64,000 nucleotides of DNA. Origin: Symbiodinium natans (taxonomy: Eukaryota; Sar; Dinophyceae; Suessiales; Symbiodiniaceae). The notes below the pieces were generated by a model. The model worked only from the letters and a program-made list of their open reading frames with translations. It searched no databases and was not told the origin of the DNA. The position numbers were made by a program, and so were the translations under genes. Positions 60,701-64,000 of this stretch are shown piece by piece; position 1 is the first letter of the stretch, and every line of letters begins with the position of its first letter. The stretch is from contig CAJNDS010002394.1 in NCBI GenBank assembly GCA_905221605.1, positions 122,001-186,000 on the forward strand, written 5' to 3'.

Positions 60701-63653
60701 TCTTAGTAGCTGAGTGCGTACACTTTACACTTTTTGGGGATACCATCATCCCCTACAGAACTGAAAGTGTGCACTTTTTTTGAGCCTTCTGAACTCAGCA
60801 ACTAAGGTCCTGGATGCGAGCACAGCTTGCAAAGAAGACTTCCTTCCCTTCTGGCTGGTGTCACCCACTGGAACCTTCGGGCACAACTACCGTCTCCGGG
60901 CTTCAGTGGCTGGCCAGAGTGCTGCTTCGAAGCACCGCTGGTTCTACTATCCGGAGATGACGCCCGAGGAAGTCTTGCTCTTCGTAGTTTTTGACTCGGA
61001 CCATCCAAGTGCAGACGAGCACTTCAGCTCATCCCCAATGGCCACAATCATGCACAGCGCCTACGCTGAGCCAAACATGGAGGTGACCCGCGAGAGCATC
61101 GACGTCCGCGTCATGTTGCACTGGGAGTGACGAGCCCGCTCCAGAAACATGTGAAAGTGGGAGGTTTGCAGGAGGGCAGTTGTGTTCTCCGGCAAGCCTC
61201 TTCTTAGTGCTAGTTTTCCAACTGCTGTGTTGCGGCGGTTTTTCCCGGCACATCTGAGTTTCCGATCTTCTCATCGGCTTCTGGCTCTGTGCGTGCCAAA
61301 TGAAGCCAAGAAGGGCTTCATGGCCCATGGACAATGGTAGGGACTGCAGCAGTACATGGTATATCTAAACCCGAATGCCTAAACCCTAAGCCCAAAGCCA
61401 ATAGCCCGTAAACCCTAAAGCTTGCAGCCCTCGCTCAGCAGGGAACCACAAAGAAAGCAACTTTGAGTCCGAATCGCGAGTCCGAAAAAACTCCGCGGTT
61501 ACTTGAAGGTTCGCTTGTAGAAGTAGGGTATGGGTTTAGGGTTGCTGGGTTCTGTAGTTGTAAGTAGGGAAAAGGGTGCCCCACATAATAAGGCTGCAAA
61601 CCAGTTACAACTTGTGTTACCCTAGCTGTAGCCCCGGCTACTTCCTGCGAACAGCCAACTAGGGCTTTAGAGTTTCAGGCTCCCAAAAGAAGTTTTGATC
61701 ATCAGCCCTAAACCCTAAACCCGAAACCCTAAACCCTAACCCTAAACCCTATACCCTAAACCCTAGACCCTAAACCCTAGACCCTAAACCCCCCCTTCGA
61801 AGCGACGCAGCGACCAGGTTCGGTGGTCTGGACATTCTGACCGTGGACGCCATCATCGAGGAGGGCACTGGAAAGGAGCTGATCTTGGAGGCAGACGAGA
61901 CACCGAACCCTAGAAACCCTGAACCCTAAACCCTAAACCCTAGAAACCTTACAAACCCGAGAAACCCTACACCTCAAGCCCTATAAACCCTTAACCCTTG
62001 GAAGCCTCAAAGCTCTTACCCTCAGCCCATAGCCCTCGAACCCCTGGTTCGGGCCGGTTTGGGGTGTCTCTGGTCTAAGGGTTTAGGGTTTAGGGTTTAG
62101 GGTTTAGGGTTTAGGGTTTAGGTTTTAGGGTTCTAATGAAGGGGTAGTTTCCTGGTCCCTGAAGATGGGTCCTTGCCTCCTTTAAAGGGTTCTGATGTTT
62201 AAGCCCTTGGGTTGTATAGGGTATAGAAGGGGTATATAAGGGGACCCCCTTTAAGGGCCCCGTACTAAGGGACCATTAAGCTACCCTTAGATCTGGGTTT
62301 GGGGTTGCAGGGTTCAGGGTTTGAGGTTTAGGTTTCAAGGGTTTGAGATGCTTGAGGGTGTTAGGGTTTGGGCATCTTTCTGTTGAAGTGCTTATGGATG
62401 TTTGACTCTACGGTTCAAGGTTTTTAGGATCTTAGGGTTTGCGGTTTTTGGTGCTTAGGGCTTAGGCTTTAGCCTCCTTTTTTTCATCCTGTGCGCCTCC
62501 CCGAGACAGCTCTGCAGCGAGACCCTGCGAGCTCAAAATCGAGGGGTGTTTTGGATTTCCTCCCAACGCTGAAGACCTAAACCCCTAATCAAACTTCAAA
62601 ACAAAACCCTAAACACCCCAGCCCTCTAAACTCGGATAAACCCCTATCAACCCTCATAAACCCGTAAACACCCCTAATTTTTAAGTCCCCTATGAACCCC
62701 TATCCCCCATAAACCCCTGTGAGCCCCTGTAAGCCCCTAAACCCTAAACCCGAAATACACCCTAAACCCTAAACCCTACACCCGGGTCCTTGCTGACACC
62801 ACTTCGACGGGTAGGTGAATGGAACGTCCTCCGGCCTCCATCCTGACTATGCCCAAGAGGAGTGACACCTCTAGGTCTAGGGTTTAGGGGTTTAGGGTTT
62901 GGGGTTAAGGGTCTACGGTTTAGGGGTGTGGGAGTTTAGGGGTTTTAGGGGTTTAGGGGTTTAGGAGTTGAGGGGTTTAAGCGTTTAGGGGTTTAGGGGT
63001 TTAGGTCTTAGCGCTTAAGGGGCTTAGGGCATCGGGGGTTTAGGTCTTAGCGCTTTAGGGTGTTTTGGGCTTTGGGAGCTCTTCCCATTGCAGCTCCTTT
63101 TGTCTTGCTTGTTCTACGAGGGGAAGTGGGGAGGGGGGGGGGGGTGCGGGTGGCCCATTCCGTTGTTTGATGAAACCCTAAACCCTAAACCCTAAACCCT
63201 AAACCCTAAGCTACCTGACAGAAGGGGTTAGAATTGGATGTCTAGAGGCTCCCTCTATGCACGCGGCATGCACGAGACCTTGAGCTCACAACCATATAAA
63301 CAGCTTCACACGTTAAACCTCTACAAACCATAAACCCCTCAACCCCTACAAGCCCCTAAGCCCTAAAAACCCTACAAGCCCCATAAGCCCTATAAACCCT
63401 AAACCCAAAAACCCGATAAACCCTGTACATCCCATAAACCACTAAACCCTATAAACCCTATAAACCCTATGAACCCTACAAACCCTATAAACCGTGTAAG
63501 CCCTGTACATTCTATAAGCCCGTAGACCCGTACACCCCTGCACCTGCCATAGCCCAGACCCGCGTGGAGCTTGTGGCTAGGACAACCTCCATATCCGCGA
63601 CCTCCTCCTCGAGAAGATGAACTCGGCTCTGTGTGCCGTGCAGGCCGCAACTG
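42079..63653 (+). CDS. Synapsin-like ATP-grasp protein gene (runs past the nested gene)
   Basis: Exons: 42079-42116 (ATG 42080), 42764-42835, 43497-43538, 44390-44464, 45494-45549, 45723-45785, 47580-47634, 49656-49748, 50391-50437, 51742-51798, 52681-52727, 52912-52942, 53579-53617, 53948 to about 53996, 54271-54352, 55332-55374, 56250-56307, 58001-58093, 58213-58263, 58938-58971, 61818-61890, 62815-62859, 63581-63653. About 445 codons from 21.6 kb. From 45723 on, nearly every junction is in phase. Pieces follow the synapsin domain from end to end: LLVLQADDYDWPTI, QPDFVLVRNE, VPAMNTLESILMFCE, VFPVVPQHF, TFPAVVKVGSAHAGAGK, MVEPFIESQ, LRIQKIGRRHRAF, SGDWKTNT, FGGLDILTVDAIIEE, VNGTSSG, DNLHIRDLLLEKMN. 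Synapsin-type ATP-grasp proteins bind ATP through a Ca/Mg site; the protist role is unknown. The first five exons carry no recognised domain and are less certain. The 3' end may continue beyond 63653. Confidence 0.85.
43098..43205 (+). mobile_element. Inverted-repeat element, GGTCCCTTA family
   Basis: GGGTACTTTCATGGTCCCTT at the left and AAGGGACCATGTAAGTACCC at the right are nearly perfect inverted partners (about 19 bp) around GTATATAAGGAGTATGTAAG. Confidence 0.9.
43356..43447 (+). mobile_element. Introner-like element, GTAGGCCCTTGGGA family
   Basis: 92 bp, GTATGCCCTTGGGACATTTC to GGGTCATCCTAG, aligned over its whole length with the copy at 6875 (shared TTTTCCCTTATTG and TTTAAGAGGATCA). Confidence 0.85.
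44460..45055 (-). repeat. Degenerate GGGTTTATG array
   Basis: About 600 bp of imperfect nine-mers (GGTTTATGG and GGTTTATAG) beginning right at the donor of the exon 44390-44464. It is an expanded relative of the heptamer. The open + frame over 44610-44978, rich in G-F-M, is a by-product. Confidence 0.92.
45366..45483 (+). repeat. Duplicated palindrome CAAGGGCCTTG around a telomere array
   Basis: AATCAAGGGCCTTGATATTG occurs at 45376-45395 and again at 45457-45476, each followed by GGG(G)...TTAGTGTAGGG, with CCCTAAA units and ACACTAAACCCCC between. The 10-bp core is self-complementary. It lies just before the exon at 45494. Confidence 0.85.
46380..46626. other. GC-rich open segment, strand undecided
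   Basis: Between two telomere-like arrays in the intron before 47580, about 240 bp are open on both strands and end in an Ala-coding GCY run (GCTGCTGCTGCTGCTGGCC) on the +. On the - strand the frame of 78 residues starts ATG-GCG-GCA. It has exon-like GC content but no phase-compatible join was found, so coding is unproven. Confidence 0.25.
46630..46727 (-). repeat. TTTAGGG array in a synapsin-like intron
   Basis: About 14 heptamers between the exons at 45785 and 47580; further short arrays lie at 46848-46913 and 47047-47080. Confidence 0.95.
47580..50437 (+). CDS. Synapsin-like exons: N-terminal (pre-ATP-grasp) subdomain
   Basis: 47580-47634 (VKLLVLQADDYDWPTILQ plus G) joins 49656-49748 (WADIHVHVSTYSSTGICVEI onward), which joins 50391-50437 (RRITIQPDFVLVRNE). 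Both codon-splitting joins make Gly and keep the frame. The pattern LLV-x-D-x-x-x-D-W, then an acidic/aromatic strand, then K/Q-P-D-F-V-L-I/V-R is the start of the synapsin domain. The last donor is GAG/GCCAGC. The 2.0-kb intron 47635-49655 contains exon-like pieces (for example 48555-48670) that the in-phase join leaves out. Confidence 0.8.
48553..48670 (+). other. Exon-like segment skipped by the in-phase synapsin-like model
   Basis: The + frame reads NDAYKPTCRLNLHSIVVFDT and on to DEPLV, followed by GTGAGG, with an AG just upstream. It looks like an exon. However, 47580-47634 joins 49656-49748 directly with correct phase and family spacing, leaving no room for it. It may be an alternative exon, a relic duplicate or part of another insertion. 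Confidence 0.25.
50848..50956 (+). mobile_element. Inverted-repeat element, GAGTAGGCCCTTTTTT family
   Basis: GGACCGGGAGTAGGCCCTTT to TTCCTAGGTTGCTCCCGGGT, internally GGGTTCTCTTATAATCCCC-like and AAAAAAGGGCACCC. It matches the oxygenase intron 1 over its full length and lies in a synapsin-like intron. Confidence 0.88.
51270..51665. other. Unique-sequence block in a synapsin-like intron
   Basis: About 390 bp without heptamers between the exons 50437 and 51742. No frame or inverted ends recognised. Confidence 0.4.
52070..52224 (+). mobile_element. Inverted-repeat element, TACTTGGAGGTTCATGGTAC family
   Basis: 155 bp with left end TACTTGAAGGTTCATGGTAC and right end GTACCATGAACCTTCAAGTA, a perfect 20-bp inverted pair. 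The inner arms (CTTATAACCCTACTTATAA and TTATAAGTAGGGTTATAAG) pair as well. A partial copy is at 61501. Confidence 0.93.
52517..52618 (+). mobile_element. Inverted-repeat element related to the GAGTAGGCCC family
   Basis: TTCCGGTTAGTGCCTTGATT, a middle GGACCCCTTATAATTAAG and a right AAAGGGCACGCCCTGG ... CGGGTTAGTGG. Diverged copy upstream of the exon at 52681. Confidence 0.6.
53355..53550 (+). mobile_element. GGTTCCCC-family element interrupted by a telomere array
   Basis: GGGTTCCCCTACCACCCCCC at the left and GGGGAACCAGGGGAACC at the right flank about 12 TTTAGGG units (53420-53495) that interrupt the centre of the element in a synapsin-like intron. Confidence 0.8.
54271..58263 (+). CDS. Synapsin-like exons: ATP-grasp core with GA-AG introns
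   Basis: 54271-54352 (YGYTFPAVVKVGSAHAGAG plus K) joins 55332 (MKIHDHHQMSDFRS) only if the donor is GA (GGGAA/GATCC), giving G-K-M-K-I as the family demands. 56250-56307 (VLEMMPDEHCMVEPFIESQ) joins 58001 (DLRIQKIGRRHRAFKRVGLS onward) through another GA donor (CAAG/GAGCTC). 58001-58093 joins 58213-58263 through GT. The Lys of V-V-K and the R-x-Q-K-I-G strand are typical ATP-contact positions. The 1.7-kb intron 56308-58000 holds the 79-bp tandem array. Confidence 0.85.
56005..56235 (+). repeat. CCCTATAAA / CCCTATGAA / CCCTAAA composite array
   Basis: Three homogeneous blocks follow each other: CCCTATAAA, then CCCTATGAA, then plain CCCTAAA, ending 14 nt before the acceptor of the exon at 56250. 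Confidence 0.93.
56551..57037 (+). repeat. Tandem array of six 79-bp units derived from an introner family
   Basis: Units start at 56551, 56630, 56709, 56788, 56867 and 56946, a constant 79-bp step and nearly identical. Each begins TCAGAACCCAAAACCTTCTC and contains TGTAGGTTATTGCTATTC. Only the last copy continues into the inverted end GGTAACCTAC...AGTAGGTTCTGGG, ending about 57037. Single copies of the same family lie at 7714-7803, 26422-26515 and 57893-57985. Confidence 0.95.
57100..57890. repeat. Region crowded with TTTTGC / GCAAAA words
   Basis: In the same synapsin-like intron as the 79-bp array, short words TCGCAAA, TTTTGCG, GCGAAAATTTTGC recur irregularly on both strands (57128-57275, 57483-57640, 57825-57890) around a GC-rich core with a G run (57361-57373). 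The overlapping long frames on both strands (for example 230 residues on the -) are judged by-products because their residues just echo the repeated word. Confidence 0.6.
57893..57985 (+). mobile_element. Inverted-repeat element, AACCTACAAA family, 3' half
   Basis: Carries GGATTCTTAAGGTAACCTAC then AAAAAAAGGTAGCTTCTGGG, the same right end as the last unit of the 79-bp array. It lies just before the exon at 58001. Confidence 0.7.
58094..58212 (+). mobile_element. Introner with an internal telomere array, GTAGCCCAGT family
   Basis: The whole 119-bp intron between exons 58001-58093 and 58213-58263 starts GTAGCCCAGTGGTACTC and ends GGTTACTGGGCTACCGAG, inverted repeats of about 13 bp. Its centre is a TTTAGGG/CTAGGG array (58120-58166). 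Relatives: 10579-10790 and 16991-17096. Confidence 0.88.
58806..58930 (+). repeat. CCCTAAA array before the exon at 58938
   Basis: About 17 heptamers that stop 7 nt before the acceptor AAAG. Confidence 0.95.
59005..59330 (+). mobile_element. GGTCCCTTA-family element expanded by a TTTATA microsatellite
   Basis: TATTCTCACGGTCCCTGAAT at the left and AAGGGATCATAATATG ... GAAACCACCCTTAG at the right. The centre holds about 120 bp of TATTTA hexamers (59092-59215). It starts the host intron that holds the oxygenase gene. Confidence 0.7.
59565..59850 (-). pseudogene. Decayed antisense response-regulator receiver-domain fragment
   Basis: On the - strand an open frame reads WRFCCVVDDHRVNRLVVKKI at about 59840-59781, matching the first strand and helix of receiver domains (V-V-D-D-x-x-x-N-R-x-V). 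Further along the - strand (59621 to about 59565) GLEQVLNPPPFEAVVRQLKQ resembles the last strand and helix (G-x-D/E-x-x-L-x-K-P), but the conserved Lys is replaced by Pro. The stretch between is in another frame or stops, and the phospho-acceptor strand is not evident. It is therefore probably a degraded piece of a hybrid histidine kinase or response regulator, or an exon set with unseen introns. It lies head to head with the oxygenase gene inside the same host intron. Confidence 0.4.
59913..60007 (+). mobile_element. Introner-like element directly before the oxygenase start exon
   Basis: GTAGCTGAGAAAG at the left and AACTCAGCAACTAAG at the right. The right end is the same 3' end as the intron at 60806. 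It supplies an AG seven bases before ATG 60014, which could serve as cis- or trans-splice acceptor. Confidence 0.75.
60014..61130 (+). CDS. CmcJ/NvfI-type Fe(II)/2-oxoglutarate oxygenase-like gene nested in a synapsin-like intron
   Basis: Three exons: 60008-60439 (ATG 60014), 60521-60697, 60807-61130 (TGA 61128-61130), together 308 codons, the normal size of this family (CmcJ of cephamycin synthesis, NvfI, asaB). The pattern fits end to end: NTMGFTLLQAPSAW, YYRELEALMMKLTGA, AYAHTDQ (His126, Asp128), KRYAVLSAWRYLGPE, PLA joined to VLDASTACKEDFLPF, HRWFYYPEMTPEEVLLFVVF, MHSAYAEP (His284), RESIDVR (Arg296, Arg302). H-x-D...H would bind iron and an Arg the 2-oxoglutarate. Both introns are small inverted-repeat elements (60440-60520 and 60698-60806) with GT-AG ends and in-phase joins, and a third copy of the second element type ends just before the first exon. 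There are no telomere heptamers inside the gene. The N-terminal strand usual in the family is short or absent. The substrate cannot be inferred. Confidence 0.85.
60440..60520 (+). mobile_element. Introner in the oxygenase gene, GAGTAGGCCCTTTTTT family
   Basis: 81-bp GT-AG intron. Left flank GGACCGAGAGTAGGCCC pairs with right flank GGTTACTCCCGGGTCC, and internal arms CCCTTTTTTCT and AGAAAGGGCACCC pair. A close relative is at 50848-50956. Confidence 0.88.
60698..60806 (+). mobile_element. Introner in the oxygenase gene, GTGTACACTTT family
   Basis: Intron 2 of the oxygenase gene. TTAGTAGCTGAG near the left end pairs with CTCAGCAACTAAG at the right end, and ACACTTT pairs with AAAGTGT inside. Splicing GCT/GTC...AAG/GTC restores the family motif P-L-A-V-L-D-A. 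Related copies: 59913-60007 and 29863-29950. Confidence 0.88.
61818..63653 (+). CDS. Synapsin-like exons: C-terminal ATP-grasp region
   Basis: Exon 58938-58971 ends in AT, and 61818 supplies the G of Met, giving A-A-E-M then FGGLDILTVDAIIEEGTGKE plus LILE. This GC donor (AT/GCCTCT) spans the intron holding the nested gene. 61890 joins 62815-62859 (VNGTSSGLHPDYAQE) through GAG/GCAGAC, and that joins 63581 (DNLHIRDLLLEKMNSALCAV) through a GA donor GAG/GAGTGA. E-V-N-G-T-S-S-G carries the metal-binding Glu and Asn of the ATP-grasp site. After 63653 either an intron starts (GTGAGT) or TGA follows two codons later. A further exon may lie near 63890-63930. Confidence 0.88.
62143..62287 (+). mobile_element. 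Inverted-repeat element, GGTCCCTTA family
   Basis: GGTAGTTTCCTGGTCCCTGA at the left and ACTAAGGGACCATTAAGCTA at the right, with AAGGGGTATATAAGGGG inside. Relatives: 34768-34857, 43098-43205 and 59005-59330. Confidence 0.82.
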
Positions 63654-63935
63654 GTGAGTGAATGGGGTTTAGGGTTTAGGGGTTGGGTTTAGGGTTTAGG
63701 GTTTAGAGTTTAGGGTTTAGGGGGGGTTTAGGGTTCTGGTTTTGGCCATGTGCACGTAGTGCATGGCTTTGTTCTGGTAGTAGAGGTGTGCCGTGTGCAG
63801 TTCTTGGCTGCTGTGTCAAGAGGTCGGCACCGAGAATGCGGTGACGTGCATTCGTGCGACAACATGTCGCATTGTACAGTTCACGCCCGCCCAACCACCG
63901 GTCAGCCGGAAGAAGATGCCCGAAAAGCTGCAGGT

Positions 63936-64000
63936 TTAGGGTTTAGGGTTAGGGTTTAGGGTTTAGGGTTTAGGGTTTAGGGTTTAGGGTTTAGGGTTTA
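63936..64000 (-). repeat. TTTAGGG array at the window end
   Basis: About nine heptamers run off the window. Coding-like text continues up to it, so it is taken as another interstitial array. Confidence 0.9.

Overview
The window looks like nuclear DNA of a dinoflagellate. The TTTAGGG/CCCTAAA heptamer (plant/alveolate telomere type) occurs in well over a hundred blocks, but genes run straight through them, so these are interstitial arrays and not a chromosome end. Between the arrays lie short GC-rich open segments (about 35-115 bp). Read on the + strand and joined in phase, they give conserved proteins. Acceptors are AG, usually followed by G. Donors are GT, but also very often GC and sometimes GA, a combination known from dinoflagellates. 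Three large genes plus one compact gene share the + strand, as expected for unidirectional dinoflagellate gene arrays. I saw no rRNA, tRNA, CRISPR or bacterial-type operon.

Layout. (1) 782-8835: last 17 exons of an unidentified gene ending in TAG. (2) 8836-11747: telomere-like blocks, repeat fragments and a Z-DNA-like CG tract. (3) 11748 to about 38500: a poly(A)-specific ribonuclease (PARN)-like gene of at least 26 small exons. (4) 38523-42078: spacer ending in a 960-bp nearly pure G tract just before the next gene. (5) 42079 to past 63653: a synapsin-like ATP-grasp gene of about 23 exons. (6) Inside one intron of that gene (58972-61817): a complete 3-exon CmcJ/NvfI-type Fe(II)/2-oxoglutarate oxygenase gene on the + strand, and a decayed antisense response-regulator receiver fragment on the - strand.

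Introns make up over 90% of each large gene and are built from two things. The first is telomere heptamers, usually TTTAGGG just after a donor and CCCTAAA just before an acceptor, so each intron can fold as a hairpin that brings its ends together. The second is a zoo of short inverted-terminal-repeat elements (at least eight families, about 80-200 bp). Several of these begin with GT and end with AG and exactly fill an intron, that is, they behave as introner elements. At several exon edges a 13-17 nt exon-boundary sequence is duplicated on both sides of a telomere array, which suggests the arrays arrived by insertion or break repair at splice sites.

Exon calls rest on manual translation, reading-phase continuity and remembered family motifs. 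No alignment or RNA evidence was available, so individual splice sites may be off by a few bases. Most long open frames that run through heptamer arrays or the G tract are compositional and were not annotated.
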